Source: Antarcticibacterium flavum
Lineage (GTDB): Bacteria; Bacteroidota; Bacteroidia; Flavobacteriales; Flavobacteriaceae
Direction of reading: 5' to 3'
Assembly: GCF_006159205.1 (NCBI RefSeq)
Contig: NZ_CP040812.1
Span: forward strand, 930,001-994,000
Length of the DNA stretch: 64,000 bases
Shown here piece after piece: positions 17,818 to 27,777 of the stretch. How positions within the stretch are numbered: the first letter of the stretch is position 1; every line of letters begins with the position of its first letter. Under the pieces are notes generated by a model. It did not search any database. It was not told the DNA's origin and saw nothing but the letters and a program-made list of their open reading frames with translations. Position numbers and translations under genes: made by a program.

Positions 17818-18900
17818 CTATGTATATACTTCTTTGTAAGCTCTTACAAAGCGCTTTGAAATTTTTATATTCATAAACTTTTTCCTAACAATTTTATAAG
17901 CCACTTGGATTTGTACTTTATCAGGATACTCAACTGCCCTAATTACGGCTTTTGCAAAAGACATTTCATCCCCCACTGGGATAAGGCTTCCGGTAGAAGA
18001 ATTCACAATTCCCGGAATTCCCCCTACGTCATAAGCAATTACCGGAGTTTTACAATACATTGATTCCAATAGTACCCCTGGCAGTCCTTCTATGATGCTG
18101 GGCAGCAAAAATGCCTTGGAATTAACTATAATATCCAACACATCAGTTCTATATCCTAATAAGGTAACTCTTTCTCCTAGGTCAAAATTTTTAATTTCCT
18201 GTCGAATTTTATCTTCCAGTATTCCCTTACCTATTAATAAAAGATGAGTTTGGGGTAATTTCTTATTTACCTCCGAAAAAATACGCAATAGACCCAGGTG
18301 GTTTTTTTCAGGAACAAAACTACCAATGTGTAAAAGAATTTGTTTTTTAACAAACAGGGTCTTGATCTCATTAGAAAGAGAGCCCATTATGTTTTTTTCA
18401 ATACCTATTTCCACTGTTGTTATTTTTTCAGGGGGATAATTATAAGTTACAATGAAATCTTCCTCGCACTCCTTAGAGACAGAGATAACTTTTGACACCT
18501 TAGATAAATAAAATTGATTTAATTTTCTTTTAAAGAAAGAGTTTATGAATAGGCCGGATTTATTTGCATTTCTAAATATTATAGGTGGTTCAAAGTTGAA
18601 AATAAACTTTGCACTTGCTGTAAACTTAAGAGTGTCCCCTGCATTAGCTTGAATAAGATCTGGTTGAATTTTTTTTAAGAGTGTACTAAATCTTTTCCAA
18701 CCCTTAATGTCATAAAACCTTTTTTTAATTGGCCGGTTCAACTCTATGATTGAACCTTTAAACGGAAGGCTCGCGTCTCCTGGATATAAAGCCACCATCC
18801 ACACCTCATGACCTTTTTCTAAAAGATGATTTGAAAGCTGACAAGCAAAGATTTCTGCACCACGCAATTGTGGGCGTTGAATAACGTGTATTATTTTCAT
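17818..18900 (-). CDS. Glycosyltransferase family 4 (tandem paralogue A)
   Basis: A 360-residue GT-B enzyme. Its N-terminus (KIIHVIQRPQLRGAEIFACQ) and the blocks IQANAGDTLKF, IIFRNANKSG and IEGLPGVLLESMYCKTPVIAYD match the next gene upstream (19059) almost motif for motif, so the two arose by duplication. The donor-binding acidic pair is in EGLPGVLLES. The coding strand is A/T-rich with long A runs, like the whole core of the locus. The substrate is not readable. Confidence 0.87.
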   Translation of the reverse strand: MKIIHVIQRPQLRGAEIFACQLSNHLLEKGHEVWMVALYPGDASLPFKGSIIELNRPIKKRFYDIKGWKRFSTLLKKIQPDLIQANAGDTLKFTASAKFIFNFEPPIIFRNANKSGLFINSFFKRKLNQFYLSKVSKVISVSKECEEDFIVTYNYPPEKITTVEIGIEKNIMGSLSNEIKTLFVKKQILLHIGSFVPEKNHLGLLRIFSEVNKKLPQTHLLLIGKGILEDKIRQEIKNFDLGERVTLLGYRTDVLDIIVNSKAFLLPSIIEGLPGVLLESMYCKTPVIAYDVGGIPGIVNSSTGSLIPVGDEMSFAKAVIRAVEYPDKVQIQVAYKIVRKKFMNIKISKRFVRAYKEVYT

Positions 18901-19058
18901 AGGTCCCTCCTTAAGCTCCTTATAAGAGCATTAAATAGATTTAATTAGGTGGGGGGACAGAAGTTATTAACTTCTTCGATCACTTTCTGGAAAATTAAAA
19001 AATTCAAGAACAGCATGGAAACAATTTAACAAAAGAGAAAGATTTATTTGAAAATTGT

Positions 19059-20135
19059 TCACAAAAGCTCCTCGTAGGCGGTCAGGAATGAAGAGGCTAT
19101 TTTTTCATTCATATATTCTTTAGTCACCATTTCTCTCGCTTTTTTTATCCTATCATTTTTTGATTTCTCCTGTCCAAGAATCTCCAATACGGCATTGATA
19201 AATTCAACTTCATTATTCTTTTCAACTAGACTTCCAGTTGTGTCGTTTACAATCTCTGAAACTCCTCCCACATTAAAAGCTACTACAGGAGTATTGCACA
19301 ACATCGCCTCAAGAAGAACTCCGGGCAAGCCTTCGATTAAACTTGGTAAGACAAGAATATCCGCAGCTTCAATAAACGAAAGAGGATCATTAACAAATCC
19401 ATATAATGTTATATATTTTTCTAATTCCTGTTCGTGAATTTTTTTCAGAATTTCCTTTTTCAAAGGTCCATCCCCCACTAAATGAAGATGTACCTCCGGG
19501 TTTTTATTTCTTATTTCTTTAAAAATTTTTAAAAGAGTAAAATGATTCTTTTCGAATGTAAATCCTCCTATGTGTAGAATATGCTTTTTGTTACCAGGTA
19601 ACAGATCTTTTTTATTTATTATATAATTATTTTCCAAGCCCACCGGCAAAACAGCCGTTTTCCCCTTTAAAAAAGGAAAATTTTTTAGAATATCTTTTTC
19701 CGATACCCTGGACACAGAAATTACAAAAGCGACCTTTTTGTAAAAGACTTCATTAAGTTTTTTTTGAAGCGGAGATCTCAAGTACCTTCCAACCTCACTA
19801 GCATTTCTAAATATAATTAACCCCTTCCATCGAAAAGTAATTTTTGATAATACAACATATTTTAAGGTGTCCCCCGAATTTGCTTGGATAATATGAGGTT
19901 GAAAAGAGGAAACTATTTTTGCAAGTCTTTTCCAGGCGGAAAAATCTAAAAATCTTTTTTTTTCTGATGCGTTAAGCGAAATTATATTCTCTTTCCATGG
20001 CAAATCTGCATCTCCTTGATATATAGAGACCACCAAAATCTCATGTCCATAGGCTTTTTGATGCGTTGCTAATTGACAGGCAAACGTCTCTGCGCCACGA
20101 TTTTGAACTTTTTGTATAAGGTGTAGGATTTTCAT
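19059..20135 (-). CDS. Glycosyltransferase family 4 (tandem paralogue B)
   Basis: A 358-residue GT-B enzyme, paralogous to the one at 17818. Shared marks are KILHLIQKVQNRGAETFACQ, IQANSGDTLKY, IIFRNASEVG and the donor site IEGLPGVLLEAMLCNTPVVA. The 158-base gap after it (18901-19058) shows no gene or clear terminator. Two closely related transferases in a row suggest similar linkages in the repeat unit, or recent duplication followed by a change in specificity. Confidence 0.87.
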   Translation of the reverse strand: MKILHLIQKVQNRGAETFACQLATHQKAYGHEILVVSIYQGDADLPWKENIISLNASEKKRFLDFSAWKRLAKIVSSFQPHIIQANSGDTLKYVVLSKITFRWKGLIIFRNASEVGRYLRSPLQKKLNEVFYKKVAFVISVSRVSEKDILKNFPFLKGKTAVLPVGLENNYIINKKDLLPGNKKHILHIGGFTFEKNHFTLLKIFKEIRNKNPEVHLHLVGDGPLKKEILKKIHEQELEKYITLYGFVNDPLSFIEAADILVLPSLIEGLPGVLLEAMLCNTPVVAFNVGGVSEIVNDTTGSLVEKNNEVEFINAVLEILGQEKSKNDRIKKAREMVTKEYMNEKIASSFLTAYEELL

Positions 20136-20208
20136 TGCTAGATATCAACAGATCCTGATAAAACCTGAATATTGTTAAAAATTTGAGTGGTGTATGTATG
20201 GTCGTTTT

Positions 20209-21354
20209 TTACTTTTTTAAAAATTCCATATAAGTCGATTCGTATTTTGATGCGATGTTCTCAATAGAGAATTTTTCAATCGCGGTTTTCTTAGCTTGCA
20301 CCCGAAGTTTTCTAAAATTATCTGGGTGATTTAAAGCATTTAAAATAACTAGTTTTAATTTTTCTAAATTTCCCACAGGAAAGGTTAAAGAAGTATTCAT
20401 ACCTACACATTCTATATTCTCACCTATATCTGAATTTGCGATAATACAACCAGACATCATAGCTTCAATTAACGCTCCAGGCAAACCCTCAGCATAAGAG
20501 GGATAAATAAAAACATCGGCAATACTTAACAATTCAGGTATATAGGTACACTTTCCTAAGAGAATAACTTTTTCGTTCAAATTAAGATGTAAAATTTCCT
20601 TTTCAATAGTAGCCCGGAAACTTCCCTCCCCCGCAATTAATAAAATAGCATTTGGAAATTTTCGAAGAATTTCCGGCATAACTTTTATTATGTCTAATTG
20701 TCCTTTTCTCTCAATTAACCTACTTACATTCAATAAGATTTTTTTTCCAGCAAGACCTAACTCCTCCTTCAAATTAATAGAATCATTAGCAGTTATTTTT
20801 TCAAATCTTTGAGCATCCCTGCCACGATAAATTACGGTTATCTTAGAAGGAGGGATATGTAAAGCATTTCCTTCCTCTTCTTTTATAGTTTCTGAATTTG
20901 AAATAAAAAAATCCACCTTTCTTGCTGAATAATAATCTTGTTTAAAAGCCAACCACAGTTTTAGCTTCATGAAGAAACTTTTATTCTTATATCTTATCGC
21001 AGTATAGGAATTATTAACGAAGCTTCCTACCAATGGGATATGTGGAAAAAACTTTTTCATTTTTCGAGCAATCATATCAGACCTATATAAAGTAGAATGA
21101 ATGAGATCCGGGGCTTCATGGTCATAGATAGTTTTCAATTGTTTCATAGCATCTTTAAAACCATATTTTTCACCAATATTTAAAGAATAAACTTTTACAC
21201 CCTTACTTAATAAATAGGGTTTAAGCGTTTCGCCAGGATAAATATGCACAAAGATCGCCTCAGTATGTTTAAAATGAGTAGTAATTTCGGCTAAACTTTG
21301 TTCAGCACCTGCTACATTTAATGTATCAATTATATATAGAACCTTCAAATTCAT
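20209..21354 (-). CDS. Glycosyltransferase family 4
   Basis: A GT-B enzyme of 381 residues. It begins LKVLYIIDTLNVAGAEQSL and has LLNVSRLIERKGQLDII and the donor site SYAEGLPGALIEAMMSGCII. I chose the ATG at 21354, which overlaps the stop of the upstream GT2 as ATGA; the ATG at 21369 would add five lysine-rich residues and overlap by 19 bases. The ATGA overlap implies translational coupling. Confidence 0.87.
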   Translation of the reverse strand: MNLKVLYIIDTLNVAGAEQSLAEITTHFKHTEAIFVHIYPGETLKPYLLSKGVKVYSLNIGEKYGFKDAMKQLKTIYDHEAPDLIHSTLYRSDMIARKMKKFFPHIPLVGSFVNNSYTAIRYKNKSFFMKLKLWLAFKQDYYSARKVDFFISNSETIKEEEGNALHIPPSKITVIYRGRDAQRFEKITANDSINLKEELGLAGKKILLNVSRLIERKGQLDIIKVMPEILRKFPNAILLIAGEGSFRATIEKEILHLNLNEKVILLGKCTYIPELLSIADVFIYPSYAEGLPGALIEAMMSGCIIANSDIGENIECVGMNTSLTFPVGNLEKLKLVILNALNHPDNFRKLRVQAKKTAIEKFSIENIASKYESTYMEFLKK

Positions 21355-22250
21355 CTTTTTTTTCCCCAAACTTTGTTTCCAAGTAAAGGTGTATTCGCAA
21401 TTAAATATCTCACATAGGATAAATAATAAAATGGTTTTATTGTAATTGCCTTTTTGGAATATTTTCTGCTTTCTTCTGTTCGGCCAGTTCTATAAGCACA
21501 AACGGCAATTATAGATAAATAGTCAAAATGTTTGTCCGGGTGTTTTTCAAATAATCCCAAATGTTTATTTAAAATTAGCTTACTTCCCTGGTAAATTCCA
21601 TCGAAATTGTGTCTAATTCTTAATCCACTGTGAATATATATATTAACTAAAGGATGTTCAATGATCTTAATTTGAGTTTTATATTTTTTTATTAAGTAGA
21701 GTAGTCTTATTAATATTTCAGTATGATGACCAGAAGGTAATTCTTCATCATAACCCCCAATTTCTATAAAATATTTTTTAGGATATAATAAAGTACCTGA
21801 TAAAAAATTCAACTTTAAATTATTAAACATTGGCCCCAAATTCTCAGGGTAACCTTTTTCAATTTCATTAAAATTTTGATTCACTTTTCTCCACCCACAG
21901 GTCACTATAACATTATTATTTTCAGGAATTAAATTAGAAGTTAATTTTTCAAGCCAATCTTTTTCTACCCAATCATCACTATCTAAAAAAATTATATAAT
22001 CACCCGTTGCTTTAGAAACACCAAAATTACGTTGTACTGTTGCTCCCCGGTTATCAGATTTAAAATACCTTATTCGGGAATCTTTATAATTAAGGACAAC
22101 TTCCTCAGTATTATCTTTTGATCCATCGTCGGCAATGACAAGCTCCCAATTCGCATAATTTTGGTTTATAATACTATCGAGCATTCGAGGCAACAGATGG
22201 GCTCTGTTATATGTTGGAGTAATTATCGAAATTGTCGGTGAATTTAACAT
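21351..22250 (-). CDS. Glycosyltransferase family 2
   Basis: A 299-residue GT-A enzyme with ISIITPTYNRAHLLPRMLDS, ELVIADDGSKDNTEEV and IIFLDSDDWVEKDWLEKL (DxD). It overlaps neighbours on both sides (one base with the gene upstream, ATGA with the GT4 downstream), so the three are one translational unit. Resemblance to the GT2 at 12559 suggests common origin. Confidence 0.9.
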   Translation of the reverse strand: MLNSPTISIITPTYNRAHLLPRMLDSIINQNYANWELVIADDGSKDNTEEVVLNYKDSRIRYFKSDNRGATVQRNFGVSKATGDYIIFLDSDDWVEKDWLEKLTSNLIPENNNVIVTCGWRKVNQNFNEIEKGYPENLGPMFNNLKLNFLSGTLLYPKKYFIEIGGYDEELPSGHHTEILIRLLYLIKKYKTQIKIIEHPLVNIYIHSGLRIRHNFDGIYQGSKLILNKHLGLFEKHPDKHFDYLSIIAVCAYRTGRTEESRKYSKKAITIKPFYYLSYVRYLIANTPLLGNKVWGKKR

Positions 22251-23452
22251 TAATATAGTTTAAGCCATTTACTAAAATTGGAATCATCTAAAAAATCAAG
22301 ATTTATACTCTTCCTATTATGAACACTAATTTCCTCTTCACTTGAAAATACTTCTAGAAATTTTTGAGGAAGATCATTAAATGATTCTACTTCATGGTAT
22401 TTTAAACCACTTCTTCTAAAGGGACCATAAGGTAACCAACTTCCTGTAATAACTTTGGCTCCACCATATAATGCCTCAGTTAAAGTCCCACTTAGAGCAT
22501 CTGTAATTGGTAGATGAATAAATATATCTGTATTGAGCCGGAGATCCACTACCTCCTCCCATTCCAGATATTTCTCAATAAAAGTAAAATCAATTTTAAA
22601 AGGCTTTAATAATTCAATAATTGAATTTTTATAAGCTTCCTGCTCTTGAATATTATTTCTGCCATAGGAAAAAGGAAATATAAATCGTGAGTTATTAAGA
22701 ATTTTTTGAGGTAGTGAGATTAATTGTTCCACAATCTTAATATGATTATTTTCCTCCTTTGAATTGTGTCCAATCACAACATTCATTTTTTCATTTGTTG
22801 GTGCAATTTTTTTTGTGGTAGATATCGAAGACGCCAGTCGTATATTCATTCTGTCATAAATTTGCTTATCAGAAATAAATTTTACAACAACTACTTTATC
22901 TATAAATTCCCGTCCATATTTTGCCAATAAGATTTCTCGCAGGTCTATTGATTGAACAGTAATTGAATGGGCTTTTCTTAAAAGTTCCTTTACAATAAAA
23001 GTGTTTAAATAATTCGACCGCCTTAAAAGATCTGAACCCCAGAAAGAGAAAATAATTTTTTTATTCCCTGGAAGAAAATAAGCTGGCAAAACATGCTGCC
23101 AGGTTATAAAATGAAAATGAAAAACATCATATTCATCTTGGATCTGAGAGACAATATTTTTCTTTATTGCAAATAACTGAAATAAATTAAGAACATTCCT
23201 CATTCCAAAAGTAAGAAAATTAACGATTAGACATTTCCATAAAAACTGATGAAGTATGAAGGAGTAATTTTTCAAACTTTTTTCCCCTTTTACAATAACT
23301 TCGTGAATAATTTCGTTTTTTTCGGAAAATAAGCCACCTTGTTTTTTTTCTACTATGGCGTTAAATTGCAAATCGTTCCTATTTTTTCCGACATAACCAT
23401 ATAGGTTATTTAAAAAATTAAATTGCGCAATGCCTAAAATAGCTATTTTCAT
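22250..23452 (-). CDS. GT-B glycosyltransferase, WecF/GT56-like
   Basis: A 400-residue protein. The N-terminal half has the HFHFITWQHVLPAYFLPG and IIFSFWGSDLLRR elements, and the C-terminal half has VIGHNSKEENNHIKIVEQL and FIFPFSYGRNNIQEQE. The N-N-H and P-x-S-Y-G pattern recalls WecF-type transferases that move a 4-acetamido-4,6-dideoxyhexose (Fuc4NAc) from its dTDP form to a lipid-linked acceptor. That would fit the dTDP-4-amino-sugar genes at 39-45 kb, but the link is inference. It touches the GT2 stop by one base. Confidence 0.65.
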   Translation of the reverse strand: MKIAILGIAQFNFLNNLYGYVGKNRNDLQFNAIVEKKQGGLFSEKNEIIHEVIVKGEKSLKNYSFILHQFLWKCLIVNFLTFGMRNVLNLFQLFAIKKNIVSQIQDEYDVFHFHFITWQHVLPAYFLPGNKKIIFSFWGSDLLRRSNYLNTFIVKELLRKAHSITVQSIDLREILLAKYGREFIDKVVVVKFISDKQIYDRMNIRLASSISTTKKIAPTNEKMNVVIGHNSKEENNHIKIVEQLISLPQKILNNSRFIFPFSYGRNNIQEQEAYKNSIIELLKPFKIDFTFIEKYLEWEEVVDLRLNTDIFIHLPITDALSGTLTEALYGGAKVITGSWLPYGPFRRSGLKYHEVESFNDLPQKFLEVFSSEEEISVHNRKSINLDFLDDSNFSKWLKLY

Positions 23453-23458
23453 ATTTCT

Positions 23459-24001
23459 TTACTTCTCATCGGTTTTAAAAAAGTTATTCAATATTTTTTT
23501 TTGAAATTCAGAAATATCTATTTTAGAGATTTTCTCTCCTTTATTAACTTTAAAAAAAGCCTTAGGGGGTTCGTAGAGAATTCCTTTCAATTCACACTTT
23601 TTCAAATATTCATTGACGGTACAAATGAATTTAGCAGGATTGCCCGCAACCACAACCATTGAGGCAACATCTTTCGAAACAACAGCTCCTGCGCCAATTA
23701 TTGCTCCATCTCCAATATTTACACCCGGCAAGATTACAGCATTAGCTCCTACAAATACATTATTCCCAATTACCGTTTTTTGGCATCGATATTTTCCTGA
23801 GTGGGAGAATAAACTTGCATCATGTGCTAAAATAATAGACCCTGGAGCAGAAATGAAATTATCACCAATTTCGACTAGTTGAGGAATCAAAGTATCCACA
23901 AGTGAATTATGATGCTTATTATTTCCTATAATGTATAAAGGGTCTTCTTTCTTAACAGGTTTTCTATTATATTTTAAAATGGTTTTAATTAGTTTTTTCA
24001 T
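23459..24001 (-). CDS. Hexapeptide-repeat acyltransferase
   Basis: A 180-residue left-handed beta-helix protein. Clear repeats are [37 protein letters not shown] and [22 protein letters not shown] has the histidine in the usual catalytic region. Members acetylate sugar hydroxyl or amino groups. It overlaps the flippase stop by 4 bases and precedes the WecF-like transferase by 6, so it may tailor that transferase's sugar. Confidence 0.8.
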   Translation of the reverse strand: MKKLIKTILKYNRKPVKKEDPLYIIGNNKHHNSLVDTLIPQLVEIGDNFISAPGSIILAHDASLFSHSGKYRCQKTVIGNNVFVGANAVILPGVNIGDGAIIGAGAVVSKDVASMVVVAGNPAKFICTVNEYLKKCELKGILYEPPKAFFKVNKGEKISKIDISEFQKKILNNFFKTDEK

Positions 24002-25440
24002 AACCTATTTTTTATTTGACTCAATAATAGTATTAAAAGGCTTTTTTGGTACAGATATAAGATGAGAATATAAGTAAAAATACTCAAAGGTATTTTAAAA
24101 AAAAGTCGTACGGTAAGCTTAAAGTCAAAGAAATAATCGATTGAATTATTAATTAAAAGTATTAATATTCCACCAAAAACAGGATATTTTATCGTGTGAT
24201 ATATTTCTACAAGAGATAATTGAATCTGTTTCAATGCATTATAAAGGATTGGCAATGTACCTAATGTGCCTATTATTACATAACTGTATACTAAACCCAT
24301 TAAGTCATACAAGAATAAGCCAATAGACCACCCAACAATTAAAATTACGTTTAGAATTAAAGTCACCTTAAAACCTTTATTGGCATTTCCAGTCGAATTA
24401 TAGATTGTTCCATTTAAAGCCAGAATTGCCTGAAAGGCTCCTAAAATAGCTAATAATCTAATTACAGGAACAGCTTGGAACCAAGCATCTCCTAATAAGA
24501 GAAGCACAAATTCTTCAGCGATAGAAGACAAACCAAACATTAGTGGAAAAACTACTAATGCTATAAGCTTTACAGTTTTAAGATAGTACTTTCTTAATCC
24601 TTCTAGATCTGTTTGCATTTCTGAAAAGGCCGGGAACAGTACTTTGGTAAAAACCTGTGATATATTAGTTATTGGCAACATCATTAGACTATAGCTGCGA
24701 GTATAAATTCCAAGAGAAGCGTCCCCCAAGAATTTACCAATTAATAGATTATCAGTATTTCTTGTTAAGTATGAAAGTAAATTAGTACCTGCTATATTAA
24801 TCCCATATTTAAATATGGGATTGATACTTTTAAAACTAAAATAGAAACTTGGTCGCCAGTTACTAAACACCCACAATAGGCCTGTGTTTATAAAGGAATG
24901 AATTATGATTTGCGCTACAAGGCTATAAACCCCATAATTATTATATGCCATTAAAAATGCAACTAAATAACTTATAATTACCGCAATCCAGGATGAAATT
25001 ATTACCTTTTTAAAATCAATTTTTTTGGTAAATAAAGCATTTTGTAGCGCTGAAAAAGCATATATAATGAAATTGAGAGATAATAGGCGAGTAAGAAATG
25101 TGACCTTAGGTTCATTATAAAAATCTGCTAAAAAAGGCGCACAAAAATAAAAAATTAAATAAATTAGTATTGATAAGGCTAAATTAAGCCAAAACACGGA
25201 AGAGAGATCCTTTTTATTTAAATCCTGAAAATAAATAATTGAGGAAGAAAAACCAAAATCTACTAAGATACTGGCAAGACCAGAAAAAATTGTAACCATT
25301 CCAACTAAACCGTAAACTTCTGGTCCCAGAAGTCTTGCTAAATAAATTCCAAACCAAACAAAAATTAACTGAGAAACAATTTTGTTACTAATATTCCACG
25401 AAATTCCCTTCTTTACCCTTGTGTTTAAATCCTTTTCCAT
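23998..25440 (-). CDS. Wzx-type lipid-linked oligosaccharide flippase (copy 1)
   Basis: A 480-residue membrane protein of the MOP/PST superfamily with about 12-14 membrane segments. Marks are [20 protein letters not shown] at the N-terminus, [35 protein letters not shown] and [15 protein letters not shown]. Such proteins move undecaprenyl-linked repeat units across the inner membrane. A related flippase lies at 42438. It is the first gene of the AT-rich glycosyltransferase run; the 233-base gap before it may hold its promoter (a TAATTTTG box at 25581-25588, minus strand, weak). Confidence 0.9.
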   Translation of the reverse strand: MEKDLNTRVKKGISWNISNKIVSQLIFVWFGIYLARLLGPEVYGLVGMVTIFSGLASILVDFGFSSSIIYFQDLNKKDLSSVFWLNLALSILIYLIFYFCAPFLADFYNEPKVTFLTRLLSLNFIIYAFSALQNALFTKKIDFKKVIISSWIAVIISYLVAFLMAYNNYGVYSLVAQIIIHSFINTGLLWVFSNWRPSFYFSFKSINPIFKYGINIAGTNLLSYLTRNTDNLLIGKFLGDASLGIYTRSYSLMMLPITNISQVFTKVLFPAFSEMQTDLEGLRKYYLKTVKLIALVVFPLMFGLSSIAEEFVLLLLGDAWFQAVPVIRLLAILGAFQAILALNGTIYNSTGNANKGFKVTLILNVILIVGWSIGLFLYDLMGLVYSYVIIGTLGTLPILYNALKQIQLSLVEIYHTIKYPVFGGILILLINNSIDYFFDFKLTVRLFFKIPLSIFTYILILYLYQKSLLILLLSQIKNRL

Positions 25441-25673
25441 AAATACTTAAAACCTTTTATATCAAAAATGTATGTATCCACAAGACGAAAATTTTTGAAC
25501 AATATTTTTTATGCTCCTAGTGTATTTCGGGTAAAGATTATTTTTAATCAGCAAGTGAATTTATTATGTATTTTTAGGTACAAAATTATTTTATAAATGC
25601 TCAAGGCTAAATTCAGTAGTGTGAATTATAATTTTTCCTCCAATAGCAACAAAATAACATATTCTGAAAAGTT

Positions 25674-26756
25674 TTAATTTATACCGGTATAACCTAATCG
25701 TTTAGCAGTTTTATTATATTCATCCCATTGCCCAATATCCATCCAGGATCCCTCGCTAACGGGAAAAACACCTACCTTTCCATTTCTGGCCATAATTTTC
25801 TCCATCAATGTGGTAATGTGAAAAAATTCATTTTCCGGAATTTCATTTAAGAGATGGGGTTCCAGAATATACATTCCTGCATTAATAAAAAAATTGAATT
25901 CTGGCTTTTCTTTAAGTTGATGAAGAATCCCGTTCTCTCCAAATTCCATTGTGCCATAGGGTATTGCGAAATGCTTAACTGCACTAACTGCGGTAAGTTC
26001 GTTTCCGTTTTTTTGATGATAGTTCAACATTTCTGTGTAATCATCCTTAATCAAAATATCGCAATTAGTTACAAAAAAAGTTTCTTTTAATTCTTCCTTT
26101 AAAAGGTGCAGACTACCGGCTGTGCCTAAAGGCTTATTTTCTTCAAAATATTGCACCTTATAATTAATTCCGAACAAATTATCAAAGTAACTTCTTATCA
26201 TCTCTTGCTTATAGTTGACCGTTAAATAAAAATTTTGAACCCCGACTTTATGGAAAGAGTCTATAATCCATTCAACGATTGGCTTTTCGCCTATAGGAAT
26301 AAGAGGCTTTGGAATAATATTCGTTATGGGACGTAACCTGGTGCCTTTACCTCCAGCCATAATTACTACAGGAAAACTCAACTTTTTATTAGGAATATGT
26401 TCTTTCCCATCCACTACATCTTCCCAAAAATAAATTTCAGAAATTTTATTTTTCGCAGTTATCACAGGGATAAATTCCATCCGATATTCTTTCATCAATT
26501 TTATAATCTTAGCATAATCATCTTCTGGACGTGCGACTTTGATTTCAGGCCGCAGAATCTCTGAAATAGAGGTGTCTAAAGATTTACCCTTTAAGATTGC
26601 ACGCTGAATATCCCCTATGCTAATTAAAGATTTAAAAGTATTTTCTTCAATAACAATTAATAATTTTCCATCTTCCCTATCCATTTGTTTCAGGGCTTCC
26701 TGTAGACTAGCAGATGGGGTTATTTTTATTTTTTCTAATTTGGTTTTGTCAGTCAT
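25674..26756 (-). CDS. CBS-domain sugar-1-phosphate nucleotidyltransferase, PtmE-like
   Basis: A 360-residue protein. Two CBS motifs fill about residues 1-115 (SLISIGDIQRAILKGKSL; MEFIPVITAKNKISEIYFW). A nucleotidyltransferase domain follows, with VVIMAGGKGTRLRPITN (130-146) and FVTNCDILIKDDY for metal binding. The same order occurs in PtmE of the Campylobacter legionaminic-acid route, a GlcN-1-P guanylyltransferase. It is four genes from a LegB-like dehydratase here, with LegC-like and formyltransferase genes between. Nucleotide and sugar are not determined; a GDP-amino sugar is a fair guess. The CBS pair may sense an adenine nucleotide. Confidence 0.83.
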   Translation of the reverse strand: MTDKTKLEKIKITPSASLQEALKQMDREDGKLLIVIEENTFKSLISIGDIQRAILKGKSLDTSISEILRPEIKVARPEDDYAKIIKLMKEYRMEFIPVITAKNKISEIYFWEDVVDGKEHIPNKKLSFPVVIMAGGKGTRLRPITNIIPKPLIPIGEKPIVEWIIDSFHKVGVQNFYLTVNYKQEMIRSYFDNLFGINYKVQYFEENKPLGTAGSLHLLKEELKETFFVTNCDILIKDDYTEMLNYHQKNGNELTAVSAVKHFAIPYGTMEFGENGILHQLKEKPEFNFFINAGMYILEPHLLNEIPENEFFHITTLMEKIMARNGKVGVFPVSEGSWMDIGQWDEYNKTAKRLGYTGIN

Positions 26757-26877
26757 GTTGATGGTTTAAAATTTCCAGACGTCATCATAATTTGTTATAG
26801 TCTAACCTTAATATTTTAATCTTTGGGAATGTCAAAGTTGAAAAAATTTTATTCTCCCGCCTTGGATTTAAAAAATG

Positions 26878-27777
26878 TCAAACTTGCTTGGATTTCAGTA
26901 CATTTCCCACCTTAAGCTTAGAATTAATTTCCATTATTTCAATAAATGAGTCCTTTGTTTTAACTAAAAACCCATCCTTAGTTTTAGAAAGAATTTGGCC
27001 GGGTTTACCCAAATAATACGGAGCTTCTTCGATATACATTGCTTTGTTTATTTTAATCATTTCTCCTTCATAGAAGCATTGGGCTTGTGGGCCAGGATCT
27101 GAGATAGACCTTATAAAATTGAAAACATTTCTCGAAGTATCGTTCCAATCCACTATTTCATCTCCCTTGCCTCTTCTTCCACAATACATACCCACTGAAT
27201 GAATATTTTTCTGCGGAATCCTTTTTACTTTATTCTCAACAAACATTTGAAGGGAATCGTAAAGAATATTTGCGCATTCTTTATAGGCAATTTGAAGCAG
27301 GGAATTATAATTATCTGTGTCGCTTATTGGAAAAGTTCGTTGTAAAATAATATCCCCAGTATCTATACCGGCATCCACATAATGAACAGTTATCCCAAAT
27401 TCTTTTTCATCATTTATCAGTGCCCAATTTAATACATTCCTTCCTCTAAAGAAAGGGAGCTTACCCGCATGGCAATTAATAATTTTGCCTGGAGTCAAAT
27501 CTATTATTTCTTGTCTAAAAATTTGATTAAAGCTCATTGAAACCAATAAATCACAATCATAGGATTTGATTTTTTTAATTGAACTTTCTGAATTAACATT
27601 TGCACAGAGAAAATAATCGATGGAGTATTTCTCAGCATAATTGTTTAAGGTTTTATCCATTGTATCTGATCGCGGGACAATAAAGACGACTTCTAAATTG
27701 GGATCGTTAATAATCTTTTCAAAAGCTAAATGAGACCAGGGTCCATCAGCAAAGTAACCTATTCTTAATTTAGCCAT
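26878..27777 (-). CDS. Sugar N-formyltransferase
   Basis: A 299-residue protein of the methionyl-tRNA formyltransferase fold. The catalytic triad is visible as N101 and H103 in IINCHAGKLPFFRGRN and D139 in DAGIDTGDIIL. The C-terminal part (about 205-295) resembles the small barrel of sugar formyltransferases. It uses N10-formyl-tetrahydrofolate to formylate the amino group of a nucleotide-linked 4-amino sugar. It follows the LegC-like aminotransferase with no gap, so the 4-amino product of that enzyme is the likely substrate; a dTDP-Qui4N-type sugar from the genes at 39-45 kb is an alternative. Confidence 0.87.
   Translation of the reverse strand: MAKLRIGYFADGPWSHLAFEKIINDPNLEVVFIVPRSDTMDKTLNNYAEKYSIDYFLCANVNSESSIKKIKSYDCDLLVSMSFNQIFRQEIIDLTPGKIINCHAGKLPFFRGRNVLNWALINDEKEFGITVHYVDAGIDTGDIILQRTFPISDTDNYNSLLQIAYKECANILYDSLQMFVENKVKRIPQKNIHSVGMYCGRRGKGDEIVDWNDTSRNVFNFIRSISDPGPQAQCFYEGEMIKINKAMYIEEAPYYLGKPGQILSKTKDGFLVKTKDSFIEIMEINSKLKVGNVLKSKQV

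Noticed and set aside
25581..25588. TAATTTTG box as a firm promoter for the flippase
   Set aside because: The region is very AT-rich, the leader would be over 130 bases and no -33 box is seen, so a chance match is likely.
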